A DNA stretch of 64,000 nucleotides, taken from an uncultured OM182 clade bacterium (GTDB lineage: Bacteria; Pseudomonadota; Gammaproteobacteria; Pseudomonadales; Azotimanducaceae). Position numbers and translations under genes: made by a program. Under the pieces are notes generated by a model that saw only the letters and a program-made list of their open reading frames with translations, did not search any database and was not told where the DNA came from. The DNA lies in the NCBI GenBank assembly GCA_905182025.1, contig CAJJAA010000009.1, positions 84,307 to 148,306 of the forward strand, read 5' to 3'. Shown in pieces: positions 54,945-62,938 of the stretch. How positions within the stretch are numbered: position 1 is the stretch's first letter; every line of letters begins with the position of its first letter.

Positions 54945-56090
54945 ATGATGCCCCTTGCTTTGTACATCCACTTTCCCTGGTGCGCTAAAAAGTGCCCTTA
55001 TTGCGATTTTAATTCCCATGAGGCAAAGGGCGAAATACCTGAAAACCAATACATCGACGCGCTGCTAAACGATCTCGATCATGACTTAGACGCAATTGCG
55101 AATCAGCCTCTTGTGTCGATATTCATGGGTGGCGGTACTCCCAGTTTATTCTCACCTGCGTCGATCGACAGATTGTTACGGGGCGTTCGGTCTCGGCTTG
55201 ATTTTGCCGATAACATCGAGATCACGATGGAGGTCAATCCGGCTACGGTTCAAAAAGGCTTGGTCGGCGATAGGGAAAGATTTGCCGGGTACTATGCCGC
55301 GGGCATCTCGCGCTTGAGTATCGGCGTTCAAAGCTTGAACGATTCGCACCTCAACTTACTGGGCAGAGTTCACTCAGGGTCAGATGCAATAAATGCTATT
55401 ACGGCGGCAAAAGAGGCTGGCTTTGACAACTTTAATATAGACCTGATGCATGGACTATCCGAGCAGAATCTACAAAATGCGATCGCGGACCTGACAGCGG
55501 CCATTGCTTTAGAGCCAACCCACGTCTCTTGGTACCAACTTACGATCGAGCCAAATACAGTCTTCTACAATCAGCCTCCGGTGCTCCCAGACGATGATAC
55601 ATTATGGGAGATTTATGAAGCGGGACTAAACCAACTCGCAAATCAGGGTTTCCATCGTTACGAGATTTCGGCTTTCAGCAAACCTGGAAAGGAATCGGTT
55701 CACAATCAAAACTATTGGCAGTTCGGCGATTACATTGGTATCGGCGCCGGCGCGCACGGCAAGTTGACCCGCAATGGCGTCGTGACAAGACGCGCGAAGA
55801 CCCGACAACCGGATCACTACCTCGCCAGCTCTCGCTTAGGCGGTGCCAACTTTAAGGACACGATTGTTGATCAAAGTGAACTGCCGCTTGAATTTTTGAT
55901 GAATGCATTGAGATTAACAGATGGGTTCAATCAGGCTTTATACGAAACGAGGACGGGCTTGCCCCTATCAACGCTAGAAAATTTTCTGAACCGGACCCAA
56001 TCACTTGAGCTAATAGAAAAGCAAAATGGTTGGATAAAGCCTACCAACAAAGGCGCGCAGTTTTTGAACAGCCTACTAGAGATGGTGTAA
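54945..56090 (+). CDS. hemW: radical SAM haem chaperone HemW
   Basis: Formerly called an oxygen-independent coproporphyrinogen oxidase-like protein; HemW binds haem and delivers it to respiratory enzymes. The radical-SAM cluster motif is CAKKCPYCDF (Cys-x3-Cys-x2-Cys) near residue 13. FMGGGTPSLFS, a MEVNPATVQ segment and GVQSLND follow. At 381 residues it lacks the N-terminal part of true HemN (about 455). The start is ATG 54945 (or 54948); TTG 54936 would overlap rdgB. It converges with the repeat-protein gene, 2 bases apart. Confidence 0.94.
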   Translation: MMPLALYIHFPWCAKKCPYCDFNSHEAKGEIPENQYIDALLNDLDHDLDAIANQPLVSIFMGGGTPSLFSPASIDRLLRGVRSRLDFADNIEITMEVNPATVQKGLVGDRERFAGYYAAGISRLSIGVQSLNDSHLNLLGRVHSGSDAINAITAAKEAGFDNFNIDLMHGLSEQNLQNAIADLTAAIALEPTHVSWYQLTIEPNTVFYNQPPVLPDDDTLWEIYEAGLNQLANQGFHRYEISAFSKPGKESVHNQNYWQFGDYIGIGAGAHGKLTRNGVVTRRAKTRQPDHYLASSRLGGANFKDTIVDQSELPLEFLMNALRLTDGFNQALYETRTGLPLSTLENFLNRTQSLELIEKQNGWIKPTNKGAQFLNSLLEMV

Positions 56091-56092
56091 TA

Positions 56093-57016
56093 TTATTTTT
56101 TGCGTGTATCAATTTGCACCCAATCACCTGAGGCTGTCAGGCAGAGGTTAATCATTCGATCATAAGTTGTCTTACCACTGCGCTCAGCATGAATAGATAA
56201 ACTCCGACAATCTTTCCCGTCGATGATCAATGACTCCACGAGGGTCACACTGCCTTGGGTGTCAGTATATCTGTTGTTGAACGTAACGAATCCATCTAAG
56301 TCTTCATCATTGATAATCTTCATCGCAGCTTCGGTAACATAAGGTGCATCGGCGCTATGCTTTTTGGGAAGAACACTGGTAAACACCGATAAAGGTGCCT
56401 TGAAAACACCGGAAAACACACCCGCAACAGCCCCTTCGCTGGCTCGTTTGCCGGCATCACTGGCATCAGCAATCATATTATCGACTCGATCTAGCATTGG
56501 CGGTATCATTTCTCGCGTCGCCTCAACCTCTTGTAAAATTTCAGGTATGGTCAACCGATATGCTGCAAGTTCGATTTGTAGCGAATCAACTTGTTTTCGA
56601 ACTTCTGCGGTTTCAGCCATAATTTTCGGCAGCATATCTCGATAGGCTTCCATTTCCTGCTCGACCACTAGAATATCTTTACGGACGCTTGCGCTCTCAT
56701 CCAGGATTGAAGGCAATACGAGCCGATAAGCCTGCATCTCTTTTTGCACCAAAAGTGTGTCGGCTCTTATCATCGCTGATTCTTTCAACACATCCGGTAC
56801 AAGCGTTCGCACCTGCTCAACCTCTTGTATGATATTGGGCACTTGCTCGATGATCATTGCGATCTCATCTTCAAGCAGAGCAATCGATTTAGCTGTATTT
56901 TCGATTTTATCTAATGATGCCGGGAGCGCTAAAGTAAATGTCAGCAGGGCGTATCCAAGATAGGCAATGGCGACGGCAAGACCCAGAATACTTCCGGGAA
57001 GGGCATAATTCTTCAT
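56093..57016 (-). CDS. membrane-anchored coiled-coil protein with 28-residue repeats, unknown function
   Basis: I do not recognise this 307-residue protein. Residues about 8-32 form one membrane span. Residues about 40-185 are helical and contain four units with exact 28-residue spacing: Arg70/98/126/154 each followed four residues later by Pro74/102/130/158, with AYR at 96, 124 and 152. 28 is four heptads, so a coiled coil or helical rod is likely. A hydrophobic Gly/Val/Phe stretch (196-218) follows. The C-terminal domain has Cys270 and Cys292 spaced as in small Cys-containing surface-antigen-like domains (GKDCRS, then LCLTASGDWVQI). It starts 1 base after the exported pyrophosphatase stop and is probably co-transcribed with it. 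Confidence 0.85.
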   Translation of the reverse strand: MKNYALPGSILGLAVAIAYLGYALLTFTLALPASLDKIENTAKSIALLEDEIAMIIEQVPNIIQEVEQVRTLVPDVLKESAMIRADTLLVQKEMQAYRLVLPSILDESASVRKDILVVEQEMEAYRDMLPKIMAETAEVRKQVDSLQIELAAYRLTIPEILQEVEATREMIPPMLDRVDNMIADASDAGKRASEGAVAGVFSGVFKAPLSVFTSVLPKKHSADAPYVTEAAMKIINDEDLDGFVTFNNRYTDTQGSVTLVESLIIDGKDCRSLSIHAERSGKTTYDRMINLCLTASGDWVQIDTRKK

Positions 57017-57017
57017 A

Positions 57018-57728
57018 TTAGTTCTCGTTACCCTTTTCTAGGTCATTCATTTGAATTAGGAAACTTTCTTGGGCAACTCGCAGAACGTCTAATGCCTCAG
57101 CGCGATCACCAAAACCAACAAATTCCATTTGTTCAGGTCCTTTATAGTGACTAAACCACACGCGCAATATTTCATCGACACCCACATAAAGAGTTCGCAG
57201 CTCAGACATCGACCTAACATCAGCAAGAGGCGATTTATCCATCACCGCGATGAGCTTATCATCTTGCTCGCCATTATCCTTTAATTTGAGGATGCCGATA
57301 ATGTCAATTTTTATATGAGAACCTCTCTCCACCGCCGGCCCTAAAATAATCACATCGAGTGGATCGCCATCACCTCCTTTGTCCTTCGGCAGTAACGTGT
57401 TTTCAATCATCCCATAGTTGCCCGGATAAGGTAGATAGCTCACCACTCTGCGGGTGCCATTTCGTTTTTCCCATTCAAGCTGGCCACTATCCTTGTTTTG
57501 CTCCCACTTTTGATTCGTACCCGCCGGTATTTCAATCAGTGCGACGACCTCTTGCGGGGCATTCGGTTGGGCTTGAATACGGTTCGCGAGATGCGCTGAA
57601 GCAGACGCTGGCGCAAGTGTCACCAAATTGATCAGTACAATGGCGAGGGTGATAGCTCGTCCAACACGAGATCGAGATGCAGGAGCAGTGATCGATTCGG
57701 TTGAAATAGGACTAGCTTGGTTTCGCAT
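57018..57728 (-). CDS. ppa: inorganic pyrophosphatase, family I, with signal peptide
   Basis: Hydrolyses pyrophosphate to phosphate. The catalytic part (from about residue 60) has the family I pattern: LIEIPAGTNQKWE, YPGNYGMIENTL, then GDGDPLDVIIL with the metal Asp residues and DDKLIAV. Before it lie about 55 extra residues with a basic RSRVGRA, a hydrophobic TLAIVLINLVTLA core and ASASA-H, a good signal peptidase I site, so the enzyme should be periplasmic. ATG 57728 overlaps trmB by 17 bases; a TTG at 57734 is also possible. Most family I enzymes are cytosolic and lack such a segment. The repeat protein follows 1 base on. Confidence 0.9.
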   Translation of the reverse strand: MRNQASPISTESITAPASRSRVGRAITLAIVLINLVTLAPASASAHLANRIQAQPNAPQEVVALIEIPAGTNQKWEQNKDSGQLEWEKRNGTRRVVSYLPYPGNYGMIENTLLPKDKGGDGDPLDVIILGPAVERGSHIKIDIIGILKLKDNGEQDDKLIAVMDKSPLADVRSMSELRTLYVGVDEILRVWFSHYKGPEQMEFVGFGDRAEALDVLRVAQESFLIQMNDLEKGNEN

Positions 57729-58416
57729 AAGCAAGGTCGGTCACTTCATGATTTAGGCGAAGTCCGCGTCTTTCGTATTTCGTAATAGGTCGAGTCGGTA
57801 TGGGGACTTCTCGCCAGTGCGTCATGACTTCTCGAATATGCTCAGCGTAAGGCATCCAATCTGTCGCTATATGAAGCACACCATCGTCTTTGAGTTTGGA
57901 CTTGAGTAATTCTACGAACTCATCTGAAATCAAACGGCGCTTATGATGCTTCTTTTTGTGCCAAGGGTCAGGGAAAAATATCTGTATTTTCGACAGGCTT
58001 TTGTCGTTTATACATTGTTTTAAGACATCGATAGAATCATCTCTGAAAATCCGAAGATTCTGCAATCCGGCCTTATCCGATAGTTGCAGAAGATGACCCA
58101 CGCCAGGCCTATGAACCTCCACACCAATGTAATTAGTCGCTAAGTCGCTCTGACTCATTTCAAACAAGCTATCACCCATGCCAAACCCAATTTCGAGAAC
58201 GGTAGGGTTTTGTTCAGCAAACACTGCATCAAGGTCGAGCAGACCGTCATGAACATCAAGTCCGTAAGTGTCCCAACACTCGTCTAGCGCTCGCAGCTGA
58301 CCGGGCGTAATTCTTCCATCGCGAATAACGTAGCTTCGGATCTCGCGCTTGCGCTGCTTTGACTCAGAGTGACTCTCTGAATCGTCATTTGAGCTAGGCT
58401 GAGTCTTATCAATCAT
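57712..58416 (-). CDS. trmB: tRNA (guanine-N7)-methyltransferase
   Basis: SAM-dependent formation of m7G46 in tRNA. The 234-residue protein has the SAM loop VLEIGFGMGDSLFEM, GVEVHRPGVGHLL, and the catalytic FFPDPWHKKKHHKRRLI, the TrmB signature. A hydrophilic N-terminal extension of about 35 residues precedes the fold. In the same direction as DUF423-rpoH; its end overlaps the pyrophosphatase start, suggesting coupled translation. Confidence 0.96.
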   Translation of the reverse strand: MIDKTQPSSNDDSESHSESKQRKREIRSYVIRDGRITPGQLRALDECWDTYGLDVHDGLLDLDAVFAEQNPTVLEIGFGMGDSLFEMSQSDLATNYIGVEVHRPGVGHLLQLSDKAGLQNLRIFRDDSIDVLKQCINDKSLSKIQIFFPDPWHKKKHHKRRLISDEFVELLKSKLKDDGVLHIATDWMPYAEHIREVMTHWREVPIPTRPITKYERRGLRLNHEVTDLAYAKPS

Positions 58417-58440
58417 GATTGTCTCTTTACAGTTGGTACT

Positions 58441-58824
58441 TCACAGTTCGTATTTCTGCCAAATACCTAAGCTTAACAAGACCCAACCCGCTAATAAGAA
58501 TATGCCACCCAGGGGCGTGATAGGTCCAAATATCTTCAGACCAAACACCGTCAGCAGATAGAGGCTACCGCTAAAAAGCAAAATTCCGATAGAGAAAGCA
58601 AAGCTTGCATAGGTAAAAGCCCAGTACTTACCCAACTGGGTCATCAGTATTAGGCAGGCAAGCAGGGCTAAGGTATGAATAAGTTGATAAGAGACTGCCG
58701 TCTCATAGGCATGCATACCGCTTTCATCGAGCTTGCCACGCAGACCGTGGGCACCAAAGGCTCCCAGAGCAACTCCGATAAAGCCGCTGAAGCCAGCAAA
58801 TAGAAATATATATTTTGTGATCAT
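58441..58824 (-). CDS. DUF423 family membrane protein (YgdD-like)
   Basis: A 127-residue protein with four hydrophobic spans. The DUF423 signature GAFGAHGLRGKLDESGMHAYETA follows the first span, and PITPLGGIFLLAGW lies before the last. Function unknown; inner-membrane location inferred. It starts 6 bases after the rpoH stop and is 24 bases before trmB, so it may be part of the rpoH transcript. Confidence 0.92.
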   Translation of the reverse strand: MITKYIFLFAGFSGFIGVALGAFGAHGLRGKLDESGMHAYETAVSYQLIHTLALLACLILMTQLGKYWAFTYASFAFSIGILLFSGSLYLLTVFGLKIFGPITPLGGIFLLAGWVLLSLGIWQKYEL

Positions 58825-58830
58825 TTCAGA

Positions 58831-59682
58831 TCAGGGCACGATGTGTTTACGGAGTTTCTTTATCGCGTTCTGTTCAAGCTGACGAATTCGTTCCGCGGAA
58901 ACACCAAACTCTTCCGCCAGTTCATGTAGCGTCGACTTTTGGTCACCCAGCCAACGGCGCTGTAATATCATCTGCGCTCGATCATCAAGTTGCTGGAATG
59001 CTGCTTGAAGTTGTTTTTGCTGCCCAAGCGCTTGACGTTGGAATTCGGTGATATCCGCAGGATTACTGTCGGTATCTTCGAGGTATCGAGCAGGACTCGC
59101 AAAGTCCTCGTCGTCATCATTGTATCCATCGAAAGCTTCATCCTGCGAAGCCAATCGACCTTCCATTAGCCTCACTTGATGCGGTTCGACACCGAGTTCG
59201 CCCGCGACATACTTCACTTCATTTTCGTTCATCCAGCCAAGACGTTTCTTCGACCCACGCAGATTGAAAAATAATTTGCGTTGCGCCTTCGTCGTAGCGA
59301 CCTTAACAATGCGCCAATTCTTCAGGATGAATTCATGCATCTCCGCCTTGATCCAATGAACAGCGAAGGAAACAAGACGAACACCAAATTCAGGGTTGAA
59401 TCGTTTCACAGCTTTCATCAGACCGACGTTACCTTCCTGAATGAGGTCAGCTTCTGATAAGCCATAGCCGGAGTATGATCGTGCCACGTAGACGACAAAT
59501 CGTAGATGCGCCATAACCAGTTGTCGAGCCGCATCAAGGTCCTCTTCATAGAAGAGTCGTTCTGCGAGCTCTTTTTCCTGCTCAACAGAGAGCAATGCGA
59601 TCCCACTCACAGCCTGAATGTAAGCTTCCAGGTTAGCACCTGGAGACAAGACATCGACTGATGGGATGATACTGGAACTCAT
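58831..59682 (-). CDS. rpoH: RNA polymerase heat-shock sigma factor (sigma-32)
   Basis: Sigma-70-family factor directing heat-shock transcription. The 283-residue protein has region 2 with [20 protein letters not shown] and [15 protein letters not shown], the RpoH box QRKLFFNLR that separates it from other sigmas, and region 4 with [19 protein letters not shown]. In E. coli translation is controlled by mRNA structure in the early coding region; I did not test that here. It lies 195 bases downstream of ftsX, the conserved ftsY-ftsE-ftsX-rpoH order. Confidence 0.97.
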   Translation of the reverse strand: MSSSIIPSVDVLSPGANLEAYIQAVSGIALLSVEQEKELAERLFYEEDLDAARQLVMAHLRFVVYVARSYSGYGLSEADLIQEGNVGLMKAVKRFNPEFGVRLVSFAVHWIKAEMHEFILKNWRIVKVATTKAQRKLFFNLRGSKKRLGWMNENEVKYVAGELGVEPHQVRLMEGRLASQDEAFDGYNDDDEDFASPARYLEDTDSNPADITEFQRQALGQQKQLQAAFQQLDDRAQMILQRRWLGDQKSTLHELAEEFGVSAERIRQLEQNAIKKLRKHIVP

Positions 59683-59877
59683 AGCCTACTCGGATTAGGT
59701 AAACGAAATAATTGGGGTTGCGAAGTCTATCACCCACATGATGGAAGTGCTAATGCACTATTTTATGTAGCTTAACGCACGGCATATCGAAAATAAAGTT
59801 ATAAGCAGGCGTCGAGATATAACGTTCCAGCATGTCATCACTTTAGACATCTAATCTAAAAATTGGACCCTGATGCA

Positions 59878-60906
59878 CTAGGTAGGTTCAATTTCGTGCA
59901 GATGCCGCCCCACTGCGAGCCCAGCCCCTACAATACCCAGACCTGCACCTGTTAAGAACAGCAAAGCAGAATCCTCTAAACCCATGCCCTTAACGGTAAA
60001 CTCGCCTCGATAAGAATAAATGAGATCTTCTATCGGCGCTGACAGGAATAACAAACTGCCTTGCACCATCAGCCAAGCAAATAGTGCTCCGCCTACCCCA
60101 TACCAGAAACCCAAATAGAGAAAAGGTCGGCGCACAAAACGATCGGTTGCGCCTACGAGCTTTATGATCTCAATCTCGGCCCGCCGGTTTTCAATCGCTA
60201 AGCGAATCGTGTTTCCGATCGATAGCAACACACCTAAGCCAAGAAAAATTGCCAGCGCCAGAACAAACCTCTCTCCAAGAGTAACCAACGCTATAAGACG
60301 CTCAATCCACGCCAAGTCTATTGATACAGATTCTACCGCAGCTTTCTCTTCAAGCCTTTGCACGCTCATTTTCAGTTCAATCGTGCTGACATCGTCAGGT
60401 TCGATATCGATCACGGCAGGCAAAGGATTGCCTGGCAGGGAGTTTAAAACCTCGTCAAACCCAGAGTGTTGTTTAAACTCCTCAAGCGCTTGCGCCGCTG
60501 AGATATAGCGGGCAGCGATGAACTCCGGCTCAGAACCTAGAGTCTTTGCTAGCAAGCGACCTTCACGCTCCGAAACATCCGCTTGCAGATAGACACTAAT
60601 ACCCGGCTTACCCTGCCAATCACCGCCCAACCCCTCAAGATTATCGAGCAATATAAATAGCATTGCGGGTAGTCCAAGCGCGACCCCGATCACCATCCAA
60701 GTCATGGTACTGGTCACAAAACTACGGACGAGGTTTTGAATCGTTTGCTTTGCAACTAGGCGATGATTAGCAAAGTAGCTTCTTAAATAATCGACTCCTT
60801 GTAGTGAGTGAGTGCTTGCTCCGGCTGTTTTGGTGCCTCCGCTCTTAGCACCAATGGACCCTCTTGTGTCGGCTTTCGAGGCTGCTTTACCCTTATCCTG
60901 ACTCAT
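59878..60906 (-). CDS. ftsX: cell division protein FtsX
   Basis: Membrane partner of FtsE that activates peptidoglycan hydrolases at the septum. The 342-residue protein has a Lys/Ser/Gly-rich cytoplasmic N terminus of about 45 residues, then a first span at about 68-90. A periplasmic domain of about 120 residues follows (SVYLQADVSEREGRLLAKTL), and three more spans complete the FtsX topology. LVGATDRFVRRPFLYLG is the typical cytoplasmic loop. Its start overlaps the ftsE stop by 4 bases (ATGA). Confidence 0.96.
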   Translation of the reverse strand: MSQDKGKAASKADTRGSIGAKSGGTKTAGASTHSLQGVDYLRSYFANHRLVAKQTIQNLVRSFVTSTMTWMVIGVALGLPAMLFILLDNLEGLGGDWQGKPGISVYLQADVSEREGRLLAKTLGSEPEFIAARYISAAQALEEFKQHSGFDEVLNSLPGNPLPAVIDIEPDDVSTIELKMSVQRLEEKAAVESVSIDLAWIERLIALVTLGERFVLALAIFLGLGVLLSIGNTIRLAIENRRAEIEIIKLVGATDRFVRRPFLYLGFWYGVGGALFAWLMVQGSLLFLSAPIEDLIYSYRGEFTVKGMGLEDSALLFLTGAGLGIVGAGLAVGRHLHEIEPT

Positions 60907-61556
60907 GTTTCGAGCCTTCCACCGGAAAGGATTATTTGTCGGTGACCCATAGCCTTGACGAGCACCAAGTCATGACTCGCAATCATCACAGCAACACCCA
61001 CCTGATTGAATTGCTGAAACAGATTCATAATCTCTTCAGATAACCCCGGATCAAGATTTCCCGTTGGCTCATCAGCCAAAAGTAGCGGAGGTTTGTTCAC
61101 CACCGCTCGCGCAATCCCGACCCGCTGCTGTTCTCCGCCCGATAAAGTTACAGGGTAGTGTTTCTCTTTATCTGCCAGCCCAACTTTGGAAAGAGCGGCT
61201 CGAACTCGACGGCCTATTTCTCTCGGCTGATAACCTGAAATAGTCAGCGGTAGCGCAACATTGTCAAAGACCGAACGATCAAATAGTAACTGATGATTCT
61301 GAAACACAACCCCGACATTGCGCCTGATATCCGGTATGTGACGACGCCCTAAACGATTTAGGTTTACACCCTGAACAAACACCTGTCCCTGGCTAGGTCG
61401 CTCCATCATGATGATGAGCTTCATCAGTGTACTTTTCCCAGCGCCGGAATGACCGGTCAAAAATACCATTTCGGACTGGTCTAACTCAAAATTCACATTC
61501 GTTAGCGCTTCCTTTCCACCAGGATAACGTTTGCTTACATGATCAAATCGAATCAA
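60903..61556 (-). CDS. ftsE: cell division ATP-binding protein FtsE
   Basis: ABC-type ATPase that, with FtsX, transmits the divisome signal to periplasmic hydrolases. In 217 residues it has Walker [15 protein letters not shown]-loop VVFQNHQLL, signature [14 protein letters not shown] and Walker [14 protein letters not shown]. The start [14 protein letters not shown] is family-typical. It lies 130 bases downstream of ftsY and is coupled to ftsX. Confidence 0.97.
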   Translation of the reverse strand: MIRFDHVSKRYPGGKEALTNVNFELDQSEMVFLTGHSGAGKSTLMKLIIMMERPSQGQVFVQGVNLNRLGRRHIPDIRRNVGVVFQNHQLLFDRSVFDNVALPLTISGYQPREIGRRVRAALSKVGLADKEKHYPVTLSGGEQQRVGIARAVVNKPPLLLADEPTGNLDPGLSEEIMNLFQQFNQVGVAVMIASHDLVLVKAMGHRQIILSGGRLET

Positions 61557-61686
61557 CTGAGCTCTCCCCTGCGGCTACCCATAAACCGAAGAATCATTAA
61601 TTTTCAACCGCCAAGCCAAAGCAACGTGTCCATTAAACCCGCCGCATTGGCCCTACGGAAAAAGGTCTCGCTCGCTATTACGTAGG

Positions 61687-62658
61687 CTAATCAAATAGCG
61701 CTGCAACATACTCTTTTGCGTCAAACGGCCTGAGATCATCTATTTGCTCGCCAACGCCGATAAACCGGATCGGTATTTCAAGCTGCTTAGCAATCGCGAA
61801 TATCACGCCGCCTTTAGCGGTACCATCGAGTTTCGAAATGGTTAAACCAGAAACCTCTACTGCCTCTTGAAACTGCGTCGCCTGCGATATCGCATTTTGA
61901 CCCGTTCCAGCATCGAGCACCAACATCACTTCATGTGGGGCCGACTCATCGAAACGATTGAGCACACGTCGAATCTTTGTCAGCTCATCCATCAAATTCT
62001 TTTTGCTTTGCAAACGGCCGGCCGTATCTGCGATTAGCACATCCATATTTCGCGCTTTCGCTGCTTCCAATGCATCATAAATAACGGATGCGCTATCGGC
62101 TCCTGTACCCTGCGCGATCACGGGTACGTCGTTACGCTCGCCCCAAACTTTCAATTGCTCAACCGCAGCTGCACGATATGTGTCGCCAGCCGCAAGCAAC
62201 ACGGATTTTCCTTCCTGCTGAAGTTTTTTCGCGAGTTTGCCGATCGTCGTCGTTTTACCCGCACCATTCACACCCACCATCAGGATGACAAAAGGCGCAT
62301 CAGACTTCGGGATCACCAACGGCCGCTCAACACTTCGCAGTAATTCGCTCAATTGCTCCTTAAGATGAGCGTAGAGAGATTCTGCATTTGCCAGTTCATT
62401 TCGAGCGACTTTTTTAGCAAGACCCTCCATGATTTCAGTCGTTGCCGCAACGCCGACATCTGAGCTCAATAAAACCGCCTCTATTTCCTCAAACAAATCA
62501 TCATCAATGACCTTTTCGCCGAGAAAAACTCTGCCAACTCCATCCGATAGCTTTGATCGGGTCTTTGATAGACCCGATTTGATCCTTGAGAAAAACCCAA
62601 CTTTGCCTTCCTTTTCGCCGCTTTCATCAGCAACTATATCTGTTTCCTTTTCTTCCAC
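61687..62658 (-). CDS. ftsY: signal recognition particle receptor FtsY
   Basis: GTPase receptor that docks SRP-ribosome complexes at the inner membrane. The N-terminal acidic A region is short here (about 20 residues; total 323 against 497 in E. coli), then VGFFSRIKSGLSKTRSKL, the membrane-binding helix. The NG domain has GVNGAGKTTTIGKLA, DTYRAAAVEQL, ADTAGRLQ and TKLDGTAKGG. First gene of the ftsY-ftsE-ftsX-rpoH run. The expected divergent neighbour rsmD is not present; a membrane-protein gene takes that place. Confidence 0.97.
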   Translation of the reverse strand: MEEKETDIVADESGEKEGKVGFFSRIKSGLSKTRSKLSDGVGRVFLGEKVIDDDLFEEIEAVLLSSDVGVAATTEIMEGLAKKVARNELANAESLYAHLKEQLSELLRSVERPLVIPKSDAPFVILMVGVNGAGKTTTIGKLAKKLQQEGKSVLLAAGDTYRAAAVEQLKVWGERNDVPVIAQGTGADSASVIYDALEAAKARNMDVLIADTAGRLQSKKNLMDELTKIRRVLNRFDESAPHEVMLVLDAGTGQNAISQATQFQEAVEVSGLTISKLDGTAKGGVIFAIAKQLEIPIRFIGVGEQIDDLRPFDAKEYVAALFD

Positions 62659-62938
62659 TTTTCACAACCTAGCGTACATCTACATTAATTATAGCCTGAA
62701 GTGCATTATTCACATCGAGCTTTCAAACTTGCTGACCTTACATTGCCACACACTTTAGCGAGTTATAGGCTATTTCCATAGCTTCAACCGATAATAGATC
62801 GCTATCGATGCTCCACACATCATCTAACGAAAAAATAAAGTCTTCGAAAATGGAGCGACATTTGATTATTCGGCGATTCAACCGTGGGCGCAAAGCAGAA
62901 TTATAGCCTTTCAACCCGTCTGATCTGTATCATAAGCT

